Part shown: positions 51,094 to 62,942 of the stretch, piece by piece
How the letters are laid out: each line of letters opens with the position of its first letter
How positions within the stretch are numbered: the first letter of the stretch is position 1
Origin: Magnolia sinica
Taxonomy: Eukaryota; Streptophyta; Magnoliopsida; Magnoliales; Magnoliaceae
Length of the DNA stretch: 64,000 nt
Assembly (NCBI RefSeq): GCF_029962835.1
Contig: NC_080577.1
Coordinates: 3,906,001 to 3,970,000 of the forward strand
Direction: 5' to 3'
Translations under genes and position numbers: made by a program
Notes under the pieces: generated by a model
Told to the model about the DNA's origin: nothing
Database searches by the model: none
Seen by the model: the letters and a program-made list of their open reading frames with translations, nothing else

Positions 51094-51418
51094 AAATTTC
51101 ATATGCAATAATAGCTGGGGTAAGGATATCTAACCCTTATAAGTTAGATAAGAGCGTATGTTGGCTAAGTACTCCAGATCGGGAGTTAATTCCATCCGGT
51201 GTGGTCATACGGACTAGGATAGACATTGCAAAGCTTGGGTTATTGAGTACTAGTTAGGTGGTCACTTAGTACTTAAGTACCTGTGAGAAAATTATGGTGA
51301 TTCAGCTGGTCCCACACCTCTGATTCTTTTAATCGTGATGTTTGGTCTTTGATTGTTATTAGACAAGTCAGATGGACAAATCTTTTGTGCCTATCTCACA
51401 ATGTGATTGAGTGGGAGA
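50179..51418 (+). other. 3' non-coding part of the second copia element
   Basis: 1.24 kb between RNase H and the 3' LTR, without conserved ORF. It contains the (TA) run at 51029-51081 and ends in the polypurine tract GAGTGGGAGA (about 51409-51418). Confidence 0.75.
51029..51081. repeat. (TA)26 microsatellite
   Basis: Perfect TA dinucleotides followed by TGTA units. Confidence 0.95.
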
Positions 51419-51886
51419 TGTTGGACCTAGGCTAGTGGGGCCCACTGGTGAGCAATCACTAGTGGGTACGTCCCATGTTTCTTCCGGCTTTTTCATTTTC
51501 TGTTATATTTCAAATTCAACTTCGAATTTGATTTATGATAGGAGATAGGGATAAGACTGGATGATATGGTCTCATCCAAACTCTTATGCCTTCCTATAAA
51601 ATGGATGAGCCTCTCTCTCGTTAAAGCATCATAAGTAATACCGAGAGTATACAGAGAGAGATATAGTGTGCACAGTAGTCTGTCCATTTTGGCTGTCCTT
51701 GGGACGATCTATTCATAGATCGCAATCCGGGGCCACTTATACTGTAGAATCATAGGTGTGAATAGATCCATCTGCTCCAATAGTAGATAGGCGGGCCGTT
51801 GGAGCGTCAATCTTCTGCTTTGTGAGGGTTCCAAAACTCGTGTAGACCGTCAGATCTTGAGGGCTCACCTTCCGCACTCACCAACA
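51419..51886 (+). repeat. 3' LTR of the second copia element
   Basis: 468 bp, matching 43384-43853 with scattered substitutions. Confidence 0.95.
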
Positions 51887-51898
51887 TATAAATCATCA

Positions 51899-51950
51899 AA
51901 GAGGGAGCTTAGCACGAAGTTCACCTCCGATGATCAGGCTCTATAAATCC
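51899..51950. repeat. Second copy of a short duplication spanning the copia insertion
   Basis: GGGAGCTTAGCACGAAG ... CTCCGATGATCAGGCTCTAT matches 43334-43380 just before the element (GGGAGCTTAGCATGAAG ... CTCCGATGATCAAGCTCTAT). Without the element the two copies would be adjacent, a tandem repeat of about 65-70 bp. Confidence 0.75.
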
Positions 51951-52100
51951 TAAAACGAGTAACTAGAGACAATAACGGATCTAAATCTGAACTTAGATTT
52001 TCTCTCATTCATGAAATGCACATGAAAAAAAGAAAAAGAAAAAGATAAAAGAAGAAGAACCGAGCACGAACATTTCTTTCAAGCACAAGAACAAAAACCC

Positions 52101-52280
52101 AAGTGCCAACATCTTACAGTCAACAAGGATTTCAAGCCCCTTTTTATTCATCTCTCTCTACAGTGCCAACATCTCTCACTCAGCAAGGATTTCAAGACCT
52201 CTTTTATTCATATCTCCATACAGTGCCAACATCTCTCAGTCAACGAAGATTTCAAGCCCCTTTTTATTCATCTCTCTCTA
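52101..52280 (-). repeat. Three 60-bp tandem units carrying AATAAA, downstream of the CCT gene
   Basis: Units 52101-52160, 52161-52220 and 52221-52280, each with GTGCCAACATCT and GATTTCAAG. On the minus strand every unit contains GATGAATAAAA or a close form, a polyadenylation signal. The array lies about 170-350 bases past the CCT stop codon. Confidence 0.85.
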
Positions 52281-52446
52281 CAGTGTTACTGTTTCATGTT
52301 TGCATACAAGAAGTTAATGTTACAGCAGAAAAGATATCCAGAGATGGCAACAGGCTCTGGGCAAACTGATATGCTTCTCCAACAACATGCAAGGGATAAC
52401 AGCTAGCTGACCCCCGCTTCCTTGATATCATTTACCTTAATGCAAT

Positions 52447-55400
52447 CTACTTTAACGAGTTCAGAAGATCAGCTTCTCCAGATTTTGCAAACCTCCCACG
52501 GCATCTTGGTTGATTATCTGCCAGAGCTTTCCTGCAAGCATACTGCAAAAACCACTGTCATTGTTCCTGGAGGCAGATGAACCATTCTACAAGTGGAAAA
52601 TCCAAGGAAAAAGTTTTATACAGTCATGGTGGTGAAGAGAGGAACAATGACATAATCCAAACAGCAGTTTATCCCGAAACAGGGCAGAAAAAGATGTAGC
52701 CCCCACATTGGCACAAGTATTGATTAGCCTTTCAAAGGGCCAATTTGATTTGGTGCACAGATTTGACAAGACAATGAAGACCATGATCCACCCTTGGATT
52801 TTCTCACAAATTTTCCAATTTGATAGGGATGCATTTCCATCTTCCATTTCCGATCAGACAAAAACTTTCTTTCAACATCAGGGGAATTATAATCACTCCC
52901 TCCTCGACCATATTCAACAACAAAACTTACGAGTAACCTAGGTAACGGAAATAGTTAAAGTCAACAACAATGAGAACGCTTGAATCATGTCAAATGTGAA
53001 TACGCACGGTTGTGCCATGGTATATCCAGACTTGTGGTTGCACATGGAAAGAGAGGAAGCGGCTTGATGTGGGACGGGAGGAGAAGTGTCGTGCAGAATG
53101 CCTTGGATTCTGCAGGTTTTGGGAGGCGGATCGGGGCATTGTTGATCCAACCGACACAGTGGCAGGATTTCTTGGATGGAGCAGAGCAGGACGCTGTCGG
53201 TCTGACTGACAGGGACTCAATCTGACCGACAGTGAGTTGTCGGTCTGACCGATGGTGTGTGTGGATTAGCATAAGTCGGGGTATTTAAGTCTGATTGTGA
53301 TTAAGGCTTAATTAATGCGAGTGTTTTCTCTCTAAGGGCAAGGGTTTTGGCAAGGTGAGAGGGTTCTCTACACTTCTAAGGGATTGGGAATGGATTTTCT
53401 CAAGGAGCCAAGGTTTTCCTAGCTGCGCATCACAAGGGGAGATCAAGTGATTTTGTAATTGGAGAAGGTGAGTAGTGTAAACTCTAATGCTTTTAATTAT
53501 AGTGGAAATCTCTGTCGCTTTAAACTGTAGTTTTTTCCCACAAGGTTTTTCCACGTAAAATCGGTGTGTTTTATGTTTGCTTGCTTGATTGTTTTGTTAT
53601 CTATTTGATTGTTCTATCTTCGTTGAGCGTATTTCCACAAAGTGTAGGACTGATTGTGGTGTTAGATCCAAATTTCTAATACCTAGGGTTGATCCGGGTT
53701 TGTTGTGGCTTGGAATTACATCATAGAGGTGTGAGATAAGAGCTGGTCAACTCCAACAAGAAGTGGTTTTAAAAAGTGGACTACCCATATAGAGCATTTG
53801 AAATGCATAAAGAAAAACACCTCGAGTCCCATCTAGTCATCTACACTTCACTGCATGTGCCAGCATTGAACATGAAATTAAAGCTGTCCATCAGATGGAT
53901 CCCACTTTGTAGATGCTCTGGCCTAAAAACCAGGCCTATCCACTCATCTGATGAGGCACAATTTACGAAAAAAATTGATGGTTGAAATAATGTCTGCCAA
54001 ATTTTTCGAAGCTATCCACCTGTTTCTAATATTTGCAGGCCACCTGATGAGTAGAAAGGCCTAAATTTTGGGCTGATGTTCCACACAGCCGTCCCTTCTG
54101 ACGGACCGTAGACGGTCTGCCTTATAGGTGTAGGGACTTGAAAAACCTCTTCGGAAATAATGCTTATTAATTATTACCTTAATTTTCCTGTCAAAGTTCC
54201 TCCTGGTCTTCTTCTTTCTGTATCTGGATAGCTTTTGTCTGCGGTCTTCAATTGGGTAATTGCCAATGGCTAACATCCGCTCCAAGTGTGAGTGGACTGG
54301 GTTTCTGTTACCATTTCCAAGTGTCTGTCAGAAAAAAAAAAAAATAAAATCAAAATCAACGACCTCGTAGATCATGTGGGATGCCGTATCTTAGAGTGCA
54401 TATGTTCAAAGGTTAACATATAATAATTAAATAAACTGAGTTTAGCGACTGCGAGTTCACTAAATTTCAGCGGAGTACTGACATTTGGGGGAGAGCACGG
54501 TTATGGTTACTTCATAAAATCCAAAACCCTGGTTCCACAATACGAAGACTAGTGCTTCGAATTTCCAAACATAAAGTTCCCAACATCCCAGAAAAGAAAA
54601 ATATCATGGCAGCATCATTAAAATGTTCTGGAACTAATGGGCAATACAGTGATACCAGACAGCAATGTATAATAACCAATTACAATATCGTGATTCCATT
54701 ATTTAGTTTAGCGGGTGCTCACAGAAAAAATGAGCCTTGTTAGTACTGTGACTTCAGCCTGCATATTTGAAGAAAAAATAATAATCCATCATCATCTCTG
54801 GAATTCCAATCCAAAGAAAGACTAACACGCTGCATATTTGAAAAACATTCTAAAGCCATTCTAAACCTCAAAGTGACTTTATAGGCAGACGCTGAGGTTT
54901 TTCCAATACAATATGTTCATTTTCTCTCGATACAAAACATAGGGCATGTTTTTGTTCGATTGCAAACTCAAGCCATTAAAAATAACATAACTTGGTATTG
55001 GTCATTCCATCAAAACTCAGGAAGTAACCCTTAAAGGTGGTGGTAACTTCAAAGAAAATATCATTTTTGGGGTTTGTGTGTGTTTATTCATTTCATTCAT
55101 TCATGTGTTATTATTTTCAAAACCATGGGAATCTAATTACTTCCAAGAAATGCATACTCTGGCTATTTTGAAGGCAACCAGTTGGATTCTTCTCAGGAGT
55201 GATAGCTTAAGATAAAATAGAAAGGAATTGCAAGAAAAGCAAGACTTCTGACCTGAATATCTCCCTCACTAAATGCCCTCCTCATCCCAATAGCAGCTCC
55301 CAAATCCATTGCCTGAAAATCCAGAAACCTTGGTCTAACTGGTGCTCTACCAATCCACTCCATCGAGCTAAGAGACTCAGAGCTGATGCTTTTCTGAACT

Positions 55401-58290
55401 GGCCCTGCCACAACCAACCTGTGTCTTTCTGTGGTTGAATCCTTGATCGGCATGACAGGAATCTTAACATCTGAAACCTCAGAAAAAGATCCATTCATTG
55501 CAGATTTTTCCAAGAGGTCCTTCTTGCACTCATAGAACACCTCATTCAACAGATGCTCCCTCTCAATAGATTCGATGTCTGCGACCTTGATCGTCTGTGT
55601 GGAGATGACATCTTCACCACTGGAAATCATAGGAATGGCAGCTGTCATGGTACCAAACCCTGGTGCTGGTTCTTCAATGATAGTCTCTGGAGCTTTGAAT
55701 AGATCCCCTCCTCCATGATCATATTCGAATGCACTGGAGGTCAGAACTAGGCTTCTCTACAGACGAAGAAAAAACAAGATGTTCAAATAAGATTCAAGGA
55801 AAGAAACAAAGCCAAGATTTTTGGGAGACCATTACTTGACTCTTTTCTCCATAAAAGACCTCATTCAACAGTTGCTTGCTTTGAATTGATTCGATGTCTG
55901 CAACATTGATTGTCTCTGCGGAGATAACATCTTCATCACTGGATATCATGGAAATGGCGGAGGTCATGGCATCAAACCCCACCACCGGTTCTTCTAAGAT
56001 GGTTTCCGGAGCTTTGAATAGATTTCCTCCTCCCAGGTCATATTGCAATATGGTCGAGGGCTGAACTAGGTTTCCCTGTGGAAGAAGAACAAGAAATTCA
56101 AGTCATTCAAAAGAAATAAGAAATTCCCAAAACTAGGATTCCTATCGCTTCGTCTACATTTCCCTTATTCTGGTGAACCATTCTCTACCACTACAGGGAT
56201 TGAGGCAATATCACTCTTAGATAGTAGTCTTCTAGCTAAGTGAGAATGGGGAAGTTGACAATGTGGCCAGTTCTATGTGACCATACAGATGGGTTGAACA
56301 TGGACTGCATGTTGAAGACGATGAACTAGCCAGATGAAAACAGTACAAGAAATCAAACACGAATCAGATTCCATCTGCATCCAGCATGCATTTTCCCATA
56401 CATGTCGGGCTTCAATGTTTAGAAAGACTTTGGAGGCTGTAAGAATGGAGTTTAGATCTTTGAACCAAGGAAATTATACTGCATGACTTCAATGATGTAA
56501 ATGGTTTATACTTAAAATGTTGGACAATTGGATACAAATCATCTGAGATGTATTAGATTTTGGTCCTGAATGACATGGAACATTTTTTATTTTTATTTTT
56601 TAAATGTATTGTCGATATCAAACGCAATCATATAATATAATTTCTGACTAATGATACAGATTCTTTGATTTCGCGAAACATATGTACCCACTGTCAACAT
56701 CTCGGCATATAGGATTTTCAAAGGTTGCTGCATCTAACACCCGGGTTTGTGCCCAAGTCGTTTGAATCATCCATGACTTGAGAGGTTCCGAAGCATGGGA
56801 TTCTTGGAATTTCATCCCAATTCGTTTTGTTTTTCCATGTTAAGAGTACTTCAAATGGATCAATCAAGTGCATGTCTTTAATTATTTTATTTTTCTTGCA
56901 GAAATGAACACTATGATAAAAGAAAGAGCTTGCTAAGCCCACACGTGAGCCCTGCCTATCCATGTACGGTGTGAATATGGCTTATGAATGAGATCCACCA
57001 TTTCCATCATGTGGGCCGCTCCAGATCAGGCCATTGCACTCCTCAGGCCGGCCGCAATATACAAAACAAACTAACAGCTAGAACATTACTATTATTATTA
57101 TTTTCCATGCGTCCATTGTTTCGTACACTGTGACCCACCTAACAAGTGAAATGACCTGACTTCTAGGCCAGAAGATCTAAACAGAATGCTCCACCTGTTG
57201 TTAAACTCAGATCCTGCACACATTTCCCATGCTGGTATGTGTGTGGAGTGATCATTTCCATCTCAATGGATGGTGAGGTCAACGTCTGTCTTTTCAAATA
57301 CAGTCAACATGCTGCGTATTTATGTCTCAGAGACGTTGAAAGCTTTGTCCTGGTCTGGCCATGAACATCATTGGCCACCAAAATTAGGCTGATCCAACGA
57401 TCATGCTCGCTGCACTGCCGAACATATTTGAGGAACGACTCAACATGTGCACCATGCCCACCTGATTAGTGGACCGGATTGATTTCTACGGCTAGTCACC
57501 TTCTTGGTGGGCCCCACCTTTTCAGGTGTCATATGCCCTGGCCGTATCAAGGTTGATACGATCAGGACCATCTTTGTGCTTGATCATCATCATGGTCAGG
57601 GTGGCAACTGAACTGGGCCAGAATCTCCAAAGCCCATGAGCCGGATCCTGGCCCCAGATTCAGACAAGACAACTAACTGGGCTGGACATAAAGGCCCAAT
57701 AACCAGGCCCAGATGGGCCAATCTTGGTTGAGCCCATTTGCCACCCGAACCATGCAAGGCTTACATCAGGGGAATCGATGAGGAATCAGAATCCCTAAAC
57801 AGGGAAACAACGCGCCTATGGCGCACGTTAGATTTTCTATCCAACGCGAAACGGCCCCCTCCCAATTTCGTCCGGCCAATTACGAAATTGCCCCAGCCGC
57901 TTCCCAAATTACCAAATTACCTCTGGAGCAAATGGATGGAATTCCCCTTCTACCCCTCCTTCACCTTCTGAAACGCGGCGAAGGAAAACGGAGAAATGAA
58001 TAAAGCCGTCTAAAACAAATGTAAATATGAGCAGAGAGATGGCAGAGCAGGACAGCCGTTGATTTCTCTCTCTCCTCCCCATTTCTCATATTGCGGGGAG
58101 ATGATGAGAGGCTATGAAGGCTCTAATCGGATCTCAAACCCGATTCAGAGACTACAAAATGAGAAAGCGGAGGGATTGGGGAACGAGTGAAAAGACATCC
58201 GTACCCATGCGCCGGTTTTCGGGACGAAGTGTTGGAATTCATGTGGGAAGCTCTGCAAGTAAGGGAGGAGAATCCCAGCTTCTGCATACA
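52447..58290 (-). CDS. CCT-motif (CMF-type) regulator with duplicated internal exon
   Basis: Minus-strand exons: 58290-58205, 56075-55836, 55756-55253, 54324-54178, 52542-52447 (TAG). Exon 1 starts MYAEAGILLP, like the N-terminus of At5g41380-type CCT proteins. Exons 2 and 3 both encode a GGG(N/D)LFKAPET ... VADIESI ... LLNEVFY module. Exon 3 ends with FLDFQAMDLGAAIGMRRAFS and EGDIQ; exons 4-5 encode the CCT domain (RRQKLSRYRKKKTRRNFDRK, then YACRKALADNQPRCRGRFAK). The CCT motif mediates nuclear localisation and DNA/NF-Y contact in CONSTANS relatives; no B-box is seen. Exons 2-5 join in frame. Exon 1 seems one base short, so the first 10 codons and the rest differ in frame: sequencing error, wrong start exon or pseudogenisation. 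Exon 2 is 240 nt and can be skipped in frame. Confidence 0.8.
52985..53758 (+). mobile_element. Probable solo copia LTR in the CCT gene's last intron
   Basis: LTR-like features in order on the plus strand: TATTTAAG near 53281, a transcribed-leader-like stretch with GGTTTTTCCACGTAAAATC near 53544 (common near the 3' end of plant copia LTRs), and an end CTCCAACA at 53758. The region 53185-53255 repeats GTCGGTCTGAC/GACCGACAG palindromes. The left end is not certain and no target duplication was confirmed. Confidence 0.5.
53770..54177. other. Remainder of the CCT gene's last intron
   Basis: Contains CATCTGATGAGGC and ACCTGATGAGTAG blocks like those in REC1-like intron 1, probably transposon-derived. 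Ends not resolved. Confidence 0.35.
54325..55252 (-). other. Intron between CCT gene exons 3 and 4
   Basis: 928 bp. Minus-strand donor GATATTCAG/GTCAGA, acceptor TTTTCTGACAG/ACACTTGG with a long T run. Nothing else recognised. Confidence 0.6.
56076..58204 (-). other. First intron of the CCT gene
   Basis: 2.1 kb. Carries one end of the MULE-MITE family near 56926 (GAGCTTGCTAAGCCCACACG) and GGGCCCAC blocks near 57515. No exon recognised inside. Confidence 0.45.
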
Positions 58291-58384
58291 TCTTTCTCAC
58301 TCTCTCTTTCTCTCGAGCAGAAGAAGAGAAATCAAGGAATGCAACGCCCTTTTCTCTTTTACCCTTTCCTTGTTTTCAGATGGC

Positions 58385-58391
58385 TTTTATA
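58385..58391 (-). promoter_or_regulatory. TATA box of the CCT gene
   Basis: Minus strand TATAAAA, about 95 bases before the ATG at 58290. The interval is a GA-rich leader (GAGAAAGAGAGAGTGAG). Good spacing for a plant core promoter. Confidence 0.65.
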
Positions 58392-58399
58392 GAGTAAGC

Positions 58400-59660
58400 G
58401 AAATCGACAGATTTCCAAATAAGGACAAGCGACATGACCGTGATCATGGGGCCCACCTAAGTGCTCCGTGCGCCCGATGTGCACACATGCTTGCGTATGC
58501 ACCATCATGCATTATCCACATACATGCATGATCATGTATGCATACCTGAGAATTATTTGATACTCCGCCTGCGTATGATACTTGATACGCAGTCACTCGG
58601 AAATGGTATAAATCGCATAATCTAAAATTAAACTTACTAAATAGTGGAAAGCACTGAGGTAAGTCACATGAACGATATCAGATTGGTGGAACAATCCTGA
58701 CCTCTGATTCGTGGATACTTGTTTGTAGAAATAGGACGGTTATATTTTTTTATTTTTTATTTTTCATTTTTAACGACCCAAAAAATGTTACCAATCCGAC
58801 AGTTAAGATTCACAACATCTATACAAGGGGCCCATAATTTCAACGGTTTAATATTAATTACTTATATGTCATCGTATGCAATTTCTAAGCGCCTCCGTAT
58901 CATCCATCGCGCTCTGCCAGAGTATCAACGTTTTCATCAGCGAAGAGTTGTCGCGTGGGCAGTACAAGGGACCGAAACCTCCGCAGCACCGTTGCAGGAT
59001 GAGCGGGCAACGATCAAGCTCTGTGGGGCCACCGTGATATGTTAAATCCTCTCCCTCCATCAGTAGTGGAACCTCATCTTCGGATTGATCTAAAAAAATC
59101 AGGTTGATGAAAAACTTAGGTGGGTCACACTACAAGGGAAAAGTGGGAACGGTGGATTCCCAACCGGAAACATTCGTTGGGCCACCGTATTGCTTATATC
59201 CATCCAAACCGTTCATCAAGTGGTGCCCACAAGGATTAAAAATCATTCTAAGAATATATTCCAAGACTCAGGTGGGCCATACTGAGTAAATTTAGTGGCT
59301 TTAGGCGTAATCTTATATTATTCTCATGGCGTGGCCCATCTAAACTTTGAATTATGCGTGTTTTTGACACGTACCGATGAAATGATTCTGGTCAATTTAT
59401 CGTGACTTTTCTCTTTAATCCATCGCCCTTTTCCACCGGGAATCCTATGTAACACCTGCTTTAAGCAGCGTGTGTACAACAATATATGCGAGACATCCAG
59501 TCCGTTCATCAGATGGGCCACTCGATGCTAGACCCTGAAGCCAAAAATAATCCCGATTCTCAACTAAGATGGGCGATCCAATCCGATCATCAGGCGTGGC
59601 TTACTAAGATGAATAACAAACATTTAGAAGTCAGCCTCATCAAAATTCAAGCACACCACA
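58400..59660. other. Intergenic sequence upstream of the CCT gene
   Basis: No gene recognised. Scattered GTGGGGCCACCGTGATATG and CCATC blocks near 59022 and 59340 resemble the palindromic repeat family, without clear paired ends. Confidence 0.4.
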
Positions 59661-59689
59661 CCTTGTGAATTTACATTCTTCTCCGTCGC

Positions 59690-59870
59690 CAATTGACGCT
59701 GTCGGTAGCCCGTAGCTACTGGACGTTGCTATGTGGGCCCACCATGATGTATGAATTTTATCCACGCCGTCCATCCATATTTCCAGATCATTTTACGGTA
59801 TGAGCCCAAAACTGTTTTGAGGCAGATCCAAATCTAATGTGGACCCATATGATGGACAACCGAGATTGAT
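59690..59870. mobile_element. Single arm of the GGGCCCACCATGATG repeat family
   Basis: GTGGGCCCACCATGATGTAT followed by ATCCACGCCGTCCATCCA and CAGATCATTTTA, the order seen in one arm of copies B, C and D. No matching second arm found, so truncated. Confidence 0.55.
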
Positions 59871-60449
59871 TTTTGGACTTTTTCTGCTCGACATAGTCCA
59901 CTAACTCTCTTGACCATTGATCACATGGTTAGGATTGTCTTGATATGAAAAAGTGGATAGACCGTCTATATCAATGATTAGACCCTTTTCCGTTGTCCAT
60001 TTTCCTGACCACTATTCATATGGTTAGGATCACCCCATTGAAGTGATTCTTGAGAGAGACAATATCAAAAGAGGGCCCCACATAATGGACAACCATCATC
60101 AATAATCAAACATTTTTCATTGAAGGTGGGGCCAACATGATGGATGGTACTGATCAATTTCTTTGTATGATTGACCTATCCACTTTATCAAAGCTTTGAT
60201 CGAATGGTTGAATATTGAGAGGCGTGTGTAATCCAAGTGGGAGTGTGCATGTTGTTATAATCAAAGTGGTTCATCTATGTTATTGGACAGGGAATTGAGG
60301 GTTAGGATAAACTTGATTAAAGTAACTGACAGTAGATTGGTGGCATCCGTTGTAGCCAAATCTCACAAGAGTTTCAACAATGAGGACGTAGGTTTTATCC
60401 ATCTTATATAGTCATGCTTGGCCATGAACTTTATGGTATTATATCTCAT

Positions 60450-61330
60450 ATGTACTAATCTAGGATGTACCCCTTTATTGTATTAACCTATTTCTTAGGC
60501 TTCATGTGGTCTTTACAGATTTGGGTGTAGTGTCGGGTCTTCCCACAAATATAGCAAAGATCATTGAGTTTGTCGTTATTTTTCTTTTGAATCTTCTTAA
60601 AAACATCTTGATCTCTTGTTAGGTTTTAGGAATTCATTCTTTTCAAAGCTATTAGTCTTTCATAGTTTTTCCAATGTATTCACCTCAGACGAGGATGCAT
60701 TGTTGATGTCATCTTTCTTATTTCAGTTGCGAGATTCTTTCTCAATACGATGATGTTTTTTATTTTGTTCTAAAGCGAACTTTTTTTTATTTTGACTTCT
60801 TTTTATAATCTCTACAGCTTGGAAGTAATCTTGTTATGATAGCTACAACTTGAAAAGATTTAAGTCGATTTTTAGTGCTTATATTTTATTTATGATCAAT
60901 TGTAATTCATGAATTTGGGTTATTAAAGGTTATTGTCTACTATCGTAAAATCGAAATACCCAATAATTAAAAATTTCTGTATTCTTTTTTATTTAGCCTT
61001 ATACTTGTATTCCAATATAATTTAGATTTCTTTCGCAGAAGTTGTTCCCGTGTATAAGTCGAATAGCTGATCAGACAGTACATTGCGGATGCAGCCACGA
61101 CACATCAGTTAGTCTTTTTGTCGTTTGACTCTGGTAGCGATCTGTCCTGGAGTGTCGTTGTTGGTCGCTTTTAGTAGCGACAATAAGTTGGGATCCATAA
61201 TATACGATACCCTCAATGGCGGTAAGAAGAATCTTCAACTTATCTTGTCATCAGGTAAACTTTGTACCTTCAAATCGGTCTAGTTTATCAGGTCCTGATT
61301 CATCAGTTTGAGATTCTTGAAGATTATTTT
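60450..61330 (-). pseudogene. Copia gag relic
   Basis: The minus strand shows a zinc knuckle, CYICGKTRHYTQIC, near 60560-60520, and upstream (61120-60900) CRGCIRNVLSDQLFDLYTG and FLIIGYFDF-like pieces of a Ty1-copia gag, separated by stops. No LTRs found nearby. Confidence 0.65.
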
Positions 61331-62435
61331 TCACAAATAAATTTAGAATTCAAAAATAAAAAATAACATTAATGATATATTGTTCTTAAAGGTTAATTTG
61401 CCTATCCTCTTATTGATTTAAGATCATCAATAAGATTATGGGTGAATCACTTTTAGGATATAACAAGCTTCCATGTGGTTCTGTGTACAACAATTATGAA
61501 GAGATTTTCACATAGACTTGGTTAACGCAGTTTTTTTTTTTCCTAGTAGGTTCATTGAGTGCTCAAACTCAACGTCTCAAAAAATTCGAGCAACTCTATT
61601 ATTTTTGAGTAATCTTAAAAGGATTGTTTAGAGAGCAAAGATTATATTATGATTAAATCCGTTTGTGTTGGATGGTTTTTGGACTCAAAGGGATCAATTT
61701 ATATAACATTTGAGGTGTGGATAGTTGTTAAGTGGTCATCAATGGTTCAAAATGAATCATCACGATCCGTCCATTTTTGAACCATTTCGACTATTAAGGT
61801 TACCATCCATTCTCAGAAACAGTTGACGATTTTTAATCATTGATACGACGGAGCCCAACAGCCTATAAAAGCCAAGCCACCACTCATTCTTCCACCTGTC
61901 TCGCATTATCTCGCGACGGTTGCGTACATGAAAAGTGCACAGTGCGGCATTGCAAATATACCACATCACTGTCCATGCTCGTGCACCGGCGCACGTGCAT
62001 GCGTTACAACCAAAGCATCTGTCTCTCACTTTCGCCGCGTAACAATACTTAATATGAAATGGTTTATAAACTAAAAGTTTTCTCTCCCTATTTGATTTGA
62101 GACTAAATAAATATATATTTTCGTTTAATTTTTCAAAATTTATTTTGCAAGAAAACAAAATTTTCAAAAATTTTATTTGTTAAAACCAAAATTCTCAACA
62201 GACAATACTCACCCTCTGATTTTTCCATTCGAGTTTGGATGGCTCATTATTTTACCTTTAACCATCCATTTGATGGTAGCCATTATTGGACGGTTAGGAT
62301 TGTTAGATCAGTGTGCTTCCAGATAGATGATCCCATTAACATGGTACCTATGATCTGGATAGCTTCACGTCAGTGCCACTCGTTTAGAGGACTAGTCATT
62401 AACGTACACAATCCGGGGTAGGGACCCCGGATGCA

Positions 62436-62942
62436 ACGGACGCTGATTGCCTGCCAAGGCCTTTCATAAGAAATTGCGGTATGCTGGGACCCATCGTGAT
62501 GTTTGTGAGAAATCCATCCCATCCATCCGTTTTACAATATCACGCCAGGACATAGGCCAAAAAATGACGTAGATCCATAATTCAGTGGCGGCACGACCGG
62601 AAAAGGCGAGTGGGAAATGTCTACTGTTTAAATCTCCCTGGACTCCACCGTGATTTTATATCCCATCCACGCCGTTCATAAGTTCATTCCTACAAAACAC
62701 GAAATTGTTAGCCTGATCCAAAACTTCTGTCGCTCAGTGAATGTTTCAACGGCTGACGTTCAATTCTCACCGTTTCCTGTCGTGTGAATTTGCCTATGTT
62801 TGGCCCGTATTCTAACATGATCTGAAAAAACGGATGGATGGAGTGGATTTCTCACAAACATCACAGTGGGCCCCATCTAGCTTTCCCTCGCAGGAACTTC
62901 ATGTGAAAGGCTTCCGCTGGGGATCCGCGTCCGGGATGCAAC
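62436..62942. mobile_element. Palindromic repeat family, copy D
   Basis: The left arm (GACGCTGATTGCCTGCCAAG, CCTTTCATAAGAA, GGGACCCATCGTGATG) is mirrored by the right arm (complement GACGCGGATCCCC, CCTTTCACATGAAG, GGGGCCCACTGTGATG). Both continue into GTGAGAAATCCA(T/C)(C/T)CC. The stem exceeds 100 bp. Non-coding. Confidence 0.7.

Larger units (their letters stand above)
43384..51886 (+). mobile_element. Ty1-copia retrotransposon, complete but inactive
   Basis: LTRs 43384-43853 (470 bp) and 51419-51886 (468 bp) both run TGTTGGACC to CCAACA. PBS, then gag, protease, integrase, RT and RNase H in copia order on the plus strand, and a PPT before the 3' LTR. Flanks TATAG (43379-43383) and TATAA (51887-51891) match at four of five bases. 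LTRs are similar (4 differences in the first 66 bases by eye), so it is younger than the copia in the REC1-like gene. At 8.5 kb it is long for copia because of a 2.3-kb leader and a 1.2-kb 3' non-coding part. Confidence 0.95.

Noticed and set aside
52103-52369. Plus-strand ORF encoding 20-residue repeats
   Set aside because: It is the 60-bp tandem array read in frame. The array lies downstream of the CCT stop on the other strand and has no gene context.
53312-53554. Minus-strand ORF across the LTR-like segment in the CCT intron
   Set aside because: Lies within the putative solo LTR and shows no protein family features.
61760-62167. Minus-strand 135-residue ORF, and a plus-strand TATAAAA at 61864
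   Set aside because: No recognisable domain, and composition like surrounding non-coding DNA. No ORF or splice pattern follows the TATA-like site.
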